DNA of 64,000 nucleotides from Rhizomys pruinosus (Eukaryota > Chordata > Mammalia > Rodentia > Spalacidae): NCBI GenBank assembly GCA_009823505.1, contig VZQC01000356.1, positions 236,285 through 300,284 on the forward strand, read 5' to 3'. The translations under genes and the position numbers were made by a program. Position 1 is the first letter of the stretch. Every line of letters starts with the position of its first letter. Positions 22,096 through 34,806 of the stretch are shown in pieces. Under the pieces are notes generated by a model. It was not told the origin of the DNA, ran no database searches, and saw only the letters and a list, made by a program, of their open reading frames with translations.

Positions 22096-22955
22096 GATTA
22101 TGGACAGCAATAGAAAATGGATGGTTATAACTATGTTAGGCAAGAGTTTAAGAAAAACTTTCAAAATACAAAATATTAACAAATGATAAAATGTTGCATT
22201 CAGTAGAAAGGATGTTATCAATATGGATACTTTTACCAGAATGGCCCCCAGTTCATGAAGGAATCATTGACAGAACTGAAGAAAGAAATAATGATCTTAG
22301 GAAACTACAAGATACAGCCTTCTTTAAGTGATAATGATTGAGGATCAAATATTACCAAGGTAATAACACACATAGTACAACAACAACAAAACATTTATAG
22401 ATAAGAGGTCTTCAGAACATGTCTCAAAAAATCCTTCTGGACTTTTTACACAGAAATGCAGAGATGAATCATAAAATGATATAGACTCAGAAGGAAATAC
22501 AAAACTACAAAGTTCTGAAAGGAGGAAAAGAAACTAGATAAAGCAATTTTCCAAACTTCATAATGCATTAAAATTATAGCAATGGAAACCATTTAATAGT
22601 AATATGAAGACCGAAAATTAGAGAAAGGTATTACATAGGGAAATAGACATTCATATGCAGAGTCAAAGAAAATTATATTTTTCTTCTAGAAATAATTCCC
22701 ATAGACTTGAAGTAAATTAACCAAAGTAGTTTAGCATTTACCATAGGCTATATCCTGAAATTATTCTCAGTGGAATTCTCAAAATGAGTTCTAGCAAGCA
22801 GAATTTTGGTAAAGCATTTTCACAACAAGGTTCCATTTTCACTAGAGCTGCTCACCTGGGGAAGCCTCATCAATTCCACCCTACCTGGGGTTGGAATTGC
22901 TACAGTGTTCCCATCTCTTCACATTCATGGGCTGTTTGTTTGACTGCAGACAGGT
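22096..22955. other. No gene seen
   Basis: AT-rich sequence specific to copy A; no ORF or repeat recognised. Confidence 0.4.
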
Positions 22956-23428
22956 GGCCAGGACGCATTTAGACAGTGTGATTCCTGCCTCTTAGACAGA
23001 GATTCCTTAGAAAGTGTTTGGATATGGGTTAAAGTACTATGCTCAGCAGATAGAGAGAAAACATAGTATCACTGTCTACAACTTATTCCCCATTTTGGTA
23101 CTATTCTGGGGGTGCATAACTTGAGTTCTAGTTCAAATTACAGCACTTTCAAAATTCTGGGGTAGAAACAGATCTTAATGTTTGGGGTGATACTGTTATG
23201 TGCTACTGAATTTCTGAAAATCAAGGAAGATAAAAATGGAAGAAGCATAACACTTCCCCACAGGACAAACATGAAGAGTAGACCATGGGAAAATGTTCTT
23301 TATCCTACTGGAATTTCATTTTATTAGTGAGATACAACACTGATTTACACAAAAGTACCACACATGAAGAATCATTTGCCAAGGAAAAATGAGTACCACT
23401 AAAAATTAGCTTTAAGAAATGTATTATT

Positions 23429-23666
23429 GGGCTGGAGAGATGGCCTAGTGGTTAAGAGCGCCGACTGCTCTGGCAGAGGACCCGGGTTCAATCCCCAGCA
23501 CCCACATGGTGGCTGAGAACGGTTCCAGGAGAACTCCAGTTCCAAGGGAATCAGACACCCTCTTCTGACCTCCGCAGCATTGCACGAGAGGGGTGCACAA
23601 ACCTACATGCAGACAGTATATTCATACACACACAAAATAAATAAAAGAAATAAATATTAATAAAAA
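23429..23666 (+). mobile_element. B2 SINE beside dead KRAB exon
   Basis: B2 with near-intact boxes, flanked by aagaaatgtatta / aagaaacgtatta. It has inserted beside the donor end of the minus-strand KRAB-A relic. Confidence 0.93.
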
Positions 23667-23679
23667 GAAACGTATTATC

Positions 23680-23808
23680 ACCACAGAAACCAGATTGATG
23701 TAATTCCCTAACATCCATCCAGTCTATACACACCTTCTGTGCAGACTCTGGCACTTCTCCACCTGGGAGAAGTCCACAGCCACACTATTGACTGTCAACA
23801 CACTCCAA
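23680..23808 (-). pseudogene. Degenerate KRAB-A exon
   Basis: The minus strand has a piece reading NSVAVDFSQVEKCQSLHR, then a frameshift and GNYINLVSV, the usual KRAB-A consensus spread across frames. Flanking bases also resemble those of the intact KRAB-A exon at 38124-38250. Both splice sites are damaged and no matching finger exon is visible at lower coordinates. A KRAB box recruits TRIM28 for repression; this copy is dead. Confidence 0.72.
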
Positions 23809-23908
23809 AATAAAAACAACAGTTAATGAACAAAGTGCTATAGAACCAAGGTGACCAAAGAGTATTAGAGACATTTTTCTGATATCTGTGAGTGATTGTG
23901 AGTGATCT

Positions 23909-24075
23909 TTCTTTTTTTTTTTTTTTTTTTTTTCTTTTTTGGAGATAGAGTTTCCATGCAGCCCCAGCTATTTGGAACACACTATGAAGAACAGGCTGGT
24001 TTTGAATTCACAGAGATTTGCCTTTCTCTGCCTCCTGAGTGCCTGGATTAAAGGTGTGGGCAAACATGCTAGGCT
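23909..24075 (-). mobile_element. Antisense B1 SINE
   Basis: T-rich tail at the left, then gagatagag...gccccagct and ggattaaaggtgtgggc. Confidence 0.9.
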
Positions 24076-24081
24076 ACCTGA

Positions 24082-25070
<989 letters not shown>

Positions 25071-25136
25071 TAAATTCAAGCAAATTTTTGATACAACACT
25101 CTGGGCTGTATATCCAGAGTCATCAGTCAAACTTTT

Positions 25137-25290
25137 ATTTTATTTGATTCGATTTTTTCTTTTTTAATATATATTGTGTACAAGATTATCAAATCTAGAT
25201 CCGTGTCCCCCACCATATCCTCCCACCCCACCAGAGCTCAGGTATTTTGCCAAACATGCTTTTCATCTCTTTCTAAGTCTTTCTCGATAC
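25137..25290 (-). mobile_element. Antisense L1 3' tail in METTL21C copy
   Basis: Short, strongly 5'-truncated L1 end. Target duplication atcagtcaaactttt at 25122-25136 and 25291-25305. Confidence 0.85.
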
Positions 25291-25335
25291 ATCAGTCAAA
25301 CTTTTTAAAGGGACACTAAAATGGGACTGTGCCGG

Positions 25336-26100
25336 GGCTAAATCCCCCGGCCACCGCTGATGCTCCTTGGAGAGGGCTTGGGAGAGAAGTGCGGACTTGC
25401 TGCTGATTGGGATCCACCTGAGGGAGGGAATGAGTGCAGAGGATCCCAAACAAAAACCACAGGAAACCGGGAATGCATCTAGGCTAAGCTCGTTTTACTA
25501 CATCCAGTTTGCAGTTTATATCTCTTTGGCAAGCGGGGAGGGAGAAGTGAAGGTGACTGGGATCCTGGGCCAATGATAACTGGGCTTCTCGACAGCGTCC
25601 TGACAACTAGGAGCTTTGTCAGGTTAAGCATGTCTTAGGTGACCAGGAGAGCATCTGGGCCACATCTAGGCGACCAGCCTTTCCAGCGTGCCCAGGCAAA
25701 GCCGTTTTTTTCAGGTTGGGCTATGCTGAGTCATTCCTATGTGGAATTCGACTTACTTTCAAAACTTATATACAAGTCGCCAAACTTTAGGGCAGGCTAA
25801 AGAGATTACTTGTGGGCCCATGCCTCAGGAGGCCCGACAGGACTGATATGTAAGGAGCCTTTCAGAATGTCAGTGTATCCTGTGAGCTGTGTTAGAAGGT
25901 GCACTGACAGACTTTTTTAATGAAATGGAGAAGGCAGTGCACTGCGGCAACTTGTATAGCTAGAGTAAATGAATCTCAAGATATACAAGGATTTTCTAAA
26001 ATAATTAGATTACCTGGTCAGTCTAAGTATCTAGAGAGAATAACACACAAACATGAAATCAGCTTTGTTGACTCCCACATCTCAAGTGTTTAATAAATTT
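25336..26100. other. Unassigned, possible retrocopy UTR or LTR
   Basis: Moderate GC at first (cggggctaaatcccccggcc). No domain in the 69-codon ORF at 25367. Could be 3' UTR of the METTL21C retrocopy or part of a retroviral LTR; neither is demonstrated. Confidence 0.35.
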
Positions 26101-26196
26101 TACACAAACAAACAAACAAACAAAAAAGAAACTATCTTATATATTCCTATTCTATAATCCATTTCCTAACTCTGGAAATACTATAGCAGGGATCTA

Positions 26197-26420
26197 TTTT
26201 TTAATTTTATTTATTTTTTTATGTGTATGATTGTACTGTCTGCATGTAGGTCTGTGCACCCAAGCCATGCAATGCCATAGAGGTCAGAAGAGGGAGCTGG
26301 ATTCGCCTGGTACTGGAGTTAGAGATGGTTCTCAACGGCCATGTGGGTGCTGGGAATTAAACCCAGTTTCTCTGCAAGAGCAGTCGGCGCTCTTAACCGC
26401 TAGGCCATCTCTCCAGCTCC
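26197..26420 (-). mobile_element. Antisense B2 SINE
   Basis: Moderately diverged B2 with flanking ctatagcaggga / ctacagcaggat. Confidence 0.9.
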
Positions 26421-26634
26421 TACAGCAGGATATCTTAATATTCAGCATGCATACTGTGCATTTAAGGACTAGAGAATCTAAAAATAAGAAGTCAAAAAAG
26501 AATATGTGTTTTGAATGCTCTATATTATAAATTTATATATTTTTCAAATTGAATGTTAAGAGAACATTAACATTAATTTATGAAACACAAGTATTTAGAA
26601 CTCTAAATATGAATGTCTATTAAAACATATTTTG

Positions 26635-26757
26635 TGGTCAGGTGGTCCCAGCACTCAGAAGGCAGAGGCAGGTGATTACTGTGACTTCAAGGTCATCCTG
26701 GTCTATATAGAGTTCCAAGGTAGCTGCAGCAACAGGAGGACCCTGTCTCAAAAAAAG
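26635..26757 (+). mobile_element. B1 SINE
   Basis: Diverged B1, left end missing, short A tail. Confidence 0.85.
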
Positions 26758-27094
26758 ATTATAAGAAATATTTTCTCTGATCCAATCCAATATACAGTGG
26801 TTCCTTACTTGACTAATACTTAAGAAGTTCTCTGGAGATGCCAAGGTCCATGTCCAAATCCCACTCTCTCACATATGGAACATTTAGAACATGGAAGTCA
26901 GAAGGCATGGATGAACTTCAATTGGAAGACCTTTTAATTTTCCATAGCAGCAAGGAGGGAAAAGAGTTATTTCAAGTATGTCTTATAGATTCCATTTTAC
27001 TCTTCAGTATTTTCAAATATCAACACCTAATTTCACTTACTCAATGTCATCCTTTTTTAAAATTTATTTTAATTTAACTTAATATAATATAATA

Positions 27095-27160
27095 TATTTT
27101 TTTTGAGACAGTGTCTCCCTATAGTTCCTGGTAGCCTGTAGATCAGGCTGGCCTTGAATA
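27095..27160 (-). mobile_element. Antisense B1 fragment
   Basis: T run then gagacagtgtctcccta and atcaggctggccttgaa. Confidence 0.75.
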
Positions 27161-27164
27161 AACA

Positions 27165-28330
27165 TAGAAGGTAAATAAAAATACAAGTAAGAAAATGTAT
27201 CTAAATAAAATTAAATGGAACATTTCTGAAGTAGATAACTCAATGTAAAATTACAATGGGTATTTGGAAATCTAGAATAAACAGCACTGTATTCAATACT
27301 ATTCCACAGGAAAGAGGTGAAAAATACAAAGCAAAAATTTACAATGAAAGCTGGAAAGAAAATTATCAAATCATTCTCAAAGGAGAAAAATAATACTCTT
27401 AACACATCAAAAGTACACCTGTTACCTATAATGGATAAGCAGGAAATTTTAACTCTTAAAATTGAAGGAGGTATCAGAGCAATAGAGATACACCTTCTAA
27501 GAAGAACATCATGCATAATACCTGAAGTTTAATTTCCATAGAAAAAGTACATCTTTTGAAACTATTCCATTCTATTACCAGTTGTATAAGATTTGCCTTG
27601 TAATTAACCTTCACTTCCCATAAAATGATATGGGGGAGCCGAACTTCATGTGGGTGCCAGATCATATTTTTAATGAACACTAGAGTAAAAATTGAACTGA
27701 TCAGTTTTATTTATTTAAAAAATATGCAGTTTAAAACATGTTTTGAAGTATAGGATACAGTACATGTCAAAATGCAGATAACATTAAATAAACAATATTA
27801 TACTGATATAGAAATAGAATGTTATTCAATTCCATTTCGAAGAGAAAGGCAAAATATAAGTAGTATATGAGCATATTAAATGCACTAATTTTCTAAGATT
27901 AGTTTTCACTTTCCTTGAACATGTCTATACTTTTCTATGTGAAGCAAAAAATGAAAATATCTATTATTCTTATTGTGCTGTTCATCACTAATGTACTAGA
28001 AGTTCATTCTCCTCAGTGTGACATGAGTAAATATTCATTTCAAATATTCAAAATTAGTCCTTTTTCTTTCATTAAAGTACCATATCACAGAAAAATGTAA
28101 TTTTAATATAAAAAGTGAACCACATCTACAGCTGGGTTATACTGAGTAATGTTGCTATACCATTTATACATTTTGTCCACTGTATCAATTTTTCAATGTT
28201 TATTTAAAAAATATGAACATTGAGCAAAAGACTTTTTCAGAATTTTCACATTTCTAAGTTTTTTCTTCAGTATGAATTCTCTTCTGCATTCTAAGTGATG
28301 AGTTCACTGTAAAGGACTTGTCAAGTTCTG
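27165..28330 (-). other. AT-rich 3' flank of the zinc-finger gene
   Basis: No gene or repeat recognised. It probably contains the 3' UTR of the KRAB-ZNF gene; minus-strand AATAAA-type words (tttatt) occur, but I cannot choose the used one. Confidence 0.4.
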
Positions 28331-28560
28331 TACATCAGTATGGTTTCTCTCCACAATGAATAAATAGTCTAAAGTGTTTTAACATGTGAACAATGATGAA
28401 AAGACTTTCCACAGCTGTCATATTTGTAAGGTTATTCTTCAGTATGTGTTCCCTTGTGTGTCCTAAGTGATGAGTTCTGAGTAAAAGTCTTGTCACACAC
28501 TTCACATTTGTAAGCTTTTTCTCAGGTATGAATTCTCTAATGTCGTCTAAGACTTGAATG
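28331..28560 (-). pseudogene. Decayed fingers after the ZNF stop
   Basis: Reading on in the frame of the finger ORF past its TAA gives more C2H2 modules carrying stops: one with HSSLRRH, one intact module (YKCEVCDKTFTQNSSLRTH), and another ending before a stop. The ancestral finger array was therefore longer, and the stop at 28561 shortened it. Confidence 0.75.
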
Positions 28561-29858
28561 TTAGGTAAAATACTTTTCACAGCTCTCATATTTGTAAAGT
28601 TTTTCTCCAGTATGAATTCTATGATGTCTTTTAAGAGCTGAAAGTTGGGTAAAACACTTTTCACAGCTCTCACATTTGTAAGGTTTTTCTCCAGTATGAA
28701 TTCTATGATGTCTTTTAAGATCTGAAAGGTGGATAAAACACTTTTCACAGTTCTCACATTTGTAAGGTTTTTCTCCAGTATGAATTCTATGATGTCTTTT
28801 AAGAGCTGAAAGGTGGGTAAAACAATTTTCACATTTCTCACATTTGTAAGTTTTTTCTCTAGTATGAATTATATGATGTCTTCTAAGAGCTGAAAGTTGG
28901 GTAAAATACATTTCACAGTTCTCACATTTGTAAGGTTTTTCTCCAGTATGAATTCTATGATGTCTTCTAAGAGTTGAAAGTTGGGTAAAACACTTTTCAC
29001 AGTTCTCACATTTGTAAGGTTTTTCTCCAGTATGAATTTTATGATGTTCCCTAAGATTTGAACAGTTCTTAAAACACTTTTCACATTTCACACATTTGTA
29101 AGGTTTTTCTCCAGTATGAATTCTCTGATGTCGTCTAAGACTTGAACAATCAGCAAAACACATTTCACATTTCTCACATTTGTAAGGTTTTTCTCCAGTA
29201 TGAATTCTGTGATGTCTTCGAAGAGCTGAAATTTGGGTAAAACACTTTTCACAGTTCTCACATTTATAAGGTTTCTCTCCAGTATGAATTCTATGATGTT
29301 CCCTAAGATTTGAACAGTCCTTAAGACACTTTTCACATTTTTCACACATGTAAGGTTTTTCTCCACTATGAATTCTTTGATGTGCTCTAAGACTTGAAAG
29401 GTCAGCAAAACACTTTTCACAGTTCTCACATTTGTAAGGTTTTTCTCCAGTATGAATTCGTTGATGTTTCCTAAGATTTGAGCAGGCAGAAAAACACTTT
29501 TCACAGTGCTCACATTCATAAGGTTTTTCTACAGTATGAATTCTGTGATGATCTCTAAGATATGAAAACGTACTAAAACATTTTTCACAGTTTTCACATT
29601 TGTAAGTATTTTCTCCAGTATGAATTATTTTATCCCTTTTAAGTGTTGAGTTCAGAGAAAAGGGCCTGTCACAATCCTGAGATCTGTAGGGTTTCTCTTC
29701 CCTATGAATTCCATGAAGTCCTCTAAGACCTGACATTTCAGTTGACTCCTTGTCACAGTCCTCATATTTTAAGACTTTCTCTTTGATAAGAACTCTCTTC
29801 TGTTTTCTATTAGTTGAACTCTCCAGGCCAGCCAAACTTGAAGGATGCATTTCAAGGA
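28561..29858 (-). CDS. KRAB-ZNF gene: C2H2 finger exon
   Basis: Last coding exon. Acceptor tttattttcag lies at 29859 and upward; the first two exon bases complete a codon split with the preceding exon, so it is phase-compatible. It encodes a linker, two degenerate modules (YEDCDKES... and YRSQDCDRPF..., each missing a ligand), then 12 intact C2H2 fingers joined mostly by TGEKPYKC linkers, and a 13th that stops at 28561-28563. Fingers read C-E-x-C-E-K-C-F instead of the usual C-x-x-C-G-K-A-F, giving an extra cysteine. Helix types ADxSSL, KxCSNLREH and TQxSALRRH recur in order in fingers 3-5 and 6-8. Expected role: sequence-specific DNA binding in the nucleus. Confidence 0.93.
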
Positions 29859-29930
29859 CTGAAAATAAAGGTGAGAGAGGAAAACATTCAGTAGGAAGAA
29901 AGAAAAAGAAATATTCTTGAATAAAATTTC

Positions 29931-30077
29931 TTGTTTTGTCTTTTTGAAACAGGGTCTCTCTATAACCCCAGCTGGCCTGGATCTCATTCTGTAGACCAGG
30001 CTGGCCTTGAACTCAGAGATCTGCCTGCCTCTGCCTTCCTAGTGCTAGGATTAAAGTCATGCGCCACCATTCCTGGC
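29931..30077 (-). mobile_element. Antisense B1 in ZNF intron
   Basis: Complete B1 ending catgcgccaccattcctggc; sense orientation relative to the ZNF transcript. Confidence 0.9.
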
Positions 30078-30179
30078 TTAGAGATTGTTCTGAGCCACCA
30101 TGTGGATGCTAGGAATTGAACCTGGGTCCTCTGCAAGAGCAGTTGCTGCTCTTAACTGCTGAGCCATCTCTCCAGCCCC
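30078..30179 (-). mobile_element. Antisense B2 fragment
   Basis: Head half of a B2 (ctgagccatctctccagcccc), adjoining the B1. Confidence 0.85.
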
Positions 30180-30352
30180 CAAATAAAATTTCTAAATGGG
30201 CTGACAATCATTCAAGTGACCAAATCTAAAAATTAAAAGTCATTAAGTAGTAGCAAGGTAAAAATTAAAGTTGGAAAATATATGCAAATAAAATCTAAGC
30301 AGAAAACTTCTGAACAGTAGATAAATAATTGGATATAAAATCATAAGGGACT

Positions 30353-30500
30353 TTCAGGTGTGGTAGCACATTCCTTCAATCCCAGCACTCAGGAGGCAGA
30401 GGCAGGTGGATCTTTGTGGGTTCAAGGCCAGCCTGGTCTACATAGAGACTCCAGGCCAGCTGGGACTAAAGGGAGACCCTGTCTCCAAAAGACAAATGAA
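30353..30500 (+). mobile_element. B1 SINE
   Basis: Complete B1 (tcaatcccagcactcaggag). Confidence 0.92.
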
Positions 30501-30665
30501 ATCATTAGGGACATAAGGAAAGTTAACATAAATAAGAACCCTGCATTTGATCCTTTACCATAGGAAAAATGTGAAAAATAGAATGGAAAAATTCATATTG
30601 AAAAGTTTAAGGTAAAATTATCAAATACATGTCAATGAAGAAAAAGGCAATGGTATTAGATGTCC

Positions 30666-30826
30666 TTTTTTTGTTTGGTCTTTTTGAAACAAGGTCTCCC
30701 TGTAGTCCAGAAATCCTGGAACTCATTATGTAGGCCAGGCTGGCCTTGAACTCACAGAGATCCACCTGCCTCTGCCTTCCAATTGCAAGTGCTAGGATCA
30801 AAGGCATGCACCACCACACCTTGCTT
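30666..30826 (-). mobile_element. Antisense B1 SINE
   Basis: Complete B1, with a short insertion (caattgcaagtgctagg). Confidence 0.9.
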
Positions 30827-31049
30827 AACATGTCTAAACAATATATCCAAATCCTAGGAAAGAAATAAGAAATACAATTAACAAATATGAAGTAAAGCTG
30901 TAATCTAAAATACACAATCAGAAAATTTAAGCATTAGCATTGATGGATGGATAAACAAAGATGCAAAAAATTCACTGTAACAAAATGTGCACTTTACCAT
31001 TTCTTTTTTTTTTTTTTTGCTATCTCAAGGTTTTATTGTTATTTATTGA

Positions 31050-31592
31050 CTTATTTTATTTTATTTTATTTTTTTATTGATGCTTTGTGTATTTCATACA
31101 TCATTTTACAATTCAATTCAGGCATATTTCCCTTTCCCTTTCCCGCACCCCACCCACCCCATCCCAGATCATGCATTCTGCCATTACTGTCCTGCATCTT
31201 TCTCTCAGTTTTTTTTTCATTTTTTAGCAATAAGTGAAAATTTATGAGTACAAGCATCCTTCATGTAAAACCAATTTGCAGGCAGTTGTGCCCAAACCCA
31301 CACAGACCATGGGTCCCACCATCCAGCGGGGGAGGGGGGCTTGTATGTTCAATCAAGTTGATCAAATGAGTGTCCAGACTATACTGCTGTAGTTTCACCA
31401 TTCACCCCAATCGTTCTCCAACTGTAAATTGGAGACAACTATTATAGATGTAATCTCTTATAAAACCGGTAAAACTACCTTCTTTAATTGACCAATAGAC
31501 ATAGGAACGGTGAAAAAGATTATTCTCTATTCAGAACCAAATATAATACTAAAGTCTCCTTAAGTTATGCACTTAAGCAAAATATATTAACA
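31050..31592 (-). mobile_element. L1 3' end with 5' inversion (twin-primed)
   Basis: 31050-31412 is the antisense L1 terminus (equivalent to 15990 back to ~15640). At 31413 the sequence switches to sense orientation and matches 14614-14790 of the long L1 3' region (gcctt/ccttctttaattgac, cagaaccaaatata). Such internal inversion is the mark of twin priming and implies both pieces were one RNA. Confidence 0.75.
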
Positions 31593-33920
31593 CTTTAGCA
31601 TTTCTATAAGAGACTAGGATATGCAGAGGAGGTGACACATTCATACATGAGAACAGAGGAAAAAATACAAATAAGTGGATGTGATGAGTGGACCACATCC
31701 CAGGAGGAATCAACATATAAATACTAAAAGGAAGAATACAAATAGCAATAATCTAATAAAACAGAAGACTAACAAATCACATTCATTACAAATCTCTTCA
31801 ATCATATTGGGAAATAAATATGACCTAAAATTACCAAATAATAGGCAGAAACTGAGAATATTGAAAGGTTAGATTCAACTGTCAACACATTAATACATTA
31901 AAGAATAAAATATCAGGATAAGATCAAAACTGCAGATTATTAATGCTGAAAATTTACCAGATATAGAACCATTATGCATATTTCTACCAAAGTTACGGGG
32001 TCCTAACTTCATAATATAAAACCTAAATGCAAAGGAAAGATCCAATCAGATAAGAGTGGAATATTTCAGTGCACACTTTTTACCAGAAAATTTAGGAAAA
32101 AAATTCTAAGACAAATTATTTGGAATTACAATATGTACACAATGTTCTTTAAGGAAGTATAAAAGAAAAAAACAACATTACTGTCAAAACCATTACTGTC
32201 AGATTTACATAAAAACTTGCTAGTAATGATCATGTTAGTTTGCATAAAGCAAGCATTGTCTAAAAGAAAAATTGTAGCAATTCTGTGTTATTTTTAAAAG
32301 GTGAATAAAACTACAAATAAATATGAAAAGAAAGCTGAGGATTTATGTGATTACAGAAAAAATTAATTGGAATTTTTCACTGGAAAAATTAAAGATGGAA
32401 TTTAAAAATCCAATAATAATTTGAAATGGTATAACCTGCTAGAACTTCTGAAGTGTCCCCTTGTAGTCATCCATAAACTCTGGCTTTGATAATTATTTCT
32501 GCTCATGAAATATTATACTGTGCTTGAGCACTGGAGGGAAGGGTGTGACAATGTCTAATGTAGAGCTGGAAATTTAATTGACAATCTCAGCATGTTGAGA
32601 AGATGTGGCCCTATGTGTTATAAATCAAAATCTGCTGCAGTTAGAAGATTGTCTGATGAGATTTGAGAGACACAGAGATCTATTGATAAAGGGATATGCT
32701 ATCATGAGTCAGTTTAAAACTATAGGGATTTACCAGAACAATATTAGTTTCTTCCCTAGGGCATATGACTTGTCCCTACATGGGTTCTTATCCTCAGTCA
32801 TCAGAAGGAAACCTTAAATGTAATTTGAAAGTGGTTGGTACTTCCATTACACTCCTGCCACCATTATAAAAATGGACATATCTTCCCAAGCCACTCATTA
32901 ATCTTGCTCGCAGGGTTTACACCTAGCTAAAATCAATGATTACATTTCAACTGTGCTAAGTAACATAGCATTTCCCAGAATTAGAAAAGCTGAAAACTAG
33001 CAATGTTTTCAGATAGGTATCATCTTGATTTTTCAGAGTTTCTTTGGGTCATTTGTGTATTTGGTTCAGCTATACATATGGCTTACAATCAACTGGTTGA
33101 AGGTAACCAGAGCATTAGCAGTCACCTTTAATATTTTCTGGTATATGGCATCTCATAAGCCAAGTGCTCTGAAAGAGATAATCCATTCCTAGCCCTGGGA
33201 TCTTTGTTATTCAGTGGAGTCTAATCAAGGTTCCCATTCCACTTTGACAACATTACCTGAACATTTTTGGTTTCCATAGTCTCCACTGCAAATTCAGCTG
33301 TTTTACTCAAGGTCTGCATTTCTATGTGAATTGTTCTTTCTCTTAGACAGGTTTCAATATTGTTCCTATGTTTCGTATACTAAGTTGAGTGTTTTGATTC
33401 TAATATGAAATGGGAAGTTTCTGAAATATTTCTCTTATGGGGAAGTCTGAGAGCTAAGATGGTGGGGCCCAAGCAGATTTCAGGGAAGGAGCTCCAAGTG
33501 GCAACCCTGGGGCATCCAACAGAGACATGGAATGATGGGTAATGATTCACTTCATCCACATGAGGAGTGTGCAAATCCAGGAGAGGAGAGGATCTCTGTG
33601 ACCCAGCAATTCTGAGTGCCAAGACAGTGGGGTGAAAGCCTCAGTGACAGAGCCTCAAATCTGATTTGGAAGAATTAAAAACTATTTCTCAGCAATTATC
33701 TTCTTCAGAATTCTGTGTTTAGATCCATACCCCAATATTAATAGGAACACTTGTTTTCTTGGTTTTTGTTTGTTTGTTTGTTTCTTTTAGATATCTTTGC
33801 CAGATGTATACACAGTAAATAATATTTTCTCATTCAGAAGGATGCACCATTATAGAGATGTTGGTGATTTATGCTGCACAAAGCCTCCTAGTTCAATAAG
33901 GGCCCATTTATCAATTTCTG
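31593..33920. other. ZNF intron, no exon recognised
   Basis: AT-rich, part of the last intron. Short ORFs lack domains. 33420-33650 is richer in GC and looks less repetitive but I could not assign it. Confidence 0.4.
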
Positions 33921-33929
33921 GTATTTAGC

Positions 33930-34350
33930 AAAACACCAAATTTTCCAAGAAAGAAATCAGGAGAGCAAGACCCCTCACAACAGCCTCAAAAATAAAAGAG
34001 TTATGCAATAAATCTAATGAAGGAAGGGAAAGAAACATATGTTTAAAATATAATGATAAATTTTCAGAAACTTAAGAAAAGAATTTGAAAAGAATATCAC
34101 AAGATGGAAGGACCTACAAACTCTTGAAATTGTGGGAGTAATATTAAAGAAATGGACACCAAACCAAAAGCACAGGATAGCCAGAGCACTCCTGAAAAAG
34201 AACAAATAAATGACAGTGTTATCATCATCCCACATTCCAAGTCATAACACACAGCTATCTTAATAAAAACAGCATGCTACCAGCAGGAAAGGAGACACAT
34301 TGATTAGGGGAACAGAACAAGAAATAGCATATGAGACTTGGATTAGACAG
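33930..34350 (+). mobile_element. Ancient L1 ORF2 relic
   Basis: Sense-strand similarity to the ORF2 segment around residues 760-870 (cctcacaacagcctcaaaaa), without an open frame. Confidence 0.55.
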
Positions 34351-34375
34351 AGATATTAAAAATATACATTGCAGG

Positions 34376-34476
34376 GATGGAGAGATGGCTCTGTGCTTAA
34401 GAGCACTGACTGCTCTTGCAGAGGACCTGGGTTCAATTCCCAGCACCCAGGAGATGGTTAAGAACGGTCTTTAAGC
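34376..34476 (+). mobile_element. B2 fragment
   Basis: Head of an older B2 (gatggagagatggctctgtg), broken off where a B1 begins. Confidence 0.85.
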
Positions 34477-34806
34477 TAGGTGTGGTGGAGCACATCTTTA
34501 ATCCCAGCACTCAGGAGGCAGATGGGGGTGGATCTCTGTGAGTCTAACTGAATTTCCAGTGGAGACTACGGAAACCAAAAATGTATCGACCAATATCATA
34601 CAAGTCACGAAAAAACACAGATCGGATCTTAGATTCCTCTACCCAGGAAAACCATTTATGATAAAATCTGATTTAAGTAATTTAGGTCAACAAAACCAAC
34701 TCTGCAGTGAATAGGCAATGGAATACTTTAGTCAGCTGCCTTTAGCCAGCCTGGTGTACATAGCCAGCTCCAGGCTGGCTAAACGCAGACCCTGTCTCAA
34801 AAAGGA
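34477..34806 (+). mobile_element. B1 SINE split by ~190 bp
   Basis: B1 left part at 34477-34545 and right part at 34738-34806; the intervening sequence is unassigned. Confidence 0.7.

Larger units (their letters stand above)
18600..23060 (+). repeat. Segmental duplication, copy A
   Basis: Diverged direct duplicate of 48530-51360. Shared landmarks in the same order: gttacttatgaagttaaac..., gaaagatctctcatgtg, gacacacaaatcaagcaaa, a B1 fragment, a B1-adjacent block with tgatgcttacactgttatcat, ttaactggctaag, and gacagtgt...tagac. Copy A has extra material at about 21480-22960. It includes an ancient L1 relic (18900-19740). Confidence 0.85.

Noticed and set aside
22030..22221. Asp-rich 63-codon minus-strand ORF
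   Set aside because: Antisense translation of an (ATC)n microsatellite.
28335..29519. Other minus-strand ORFs overlapping the finger exon
   Set aside because: Frame shadows of the repeated finger sequence.
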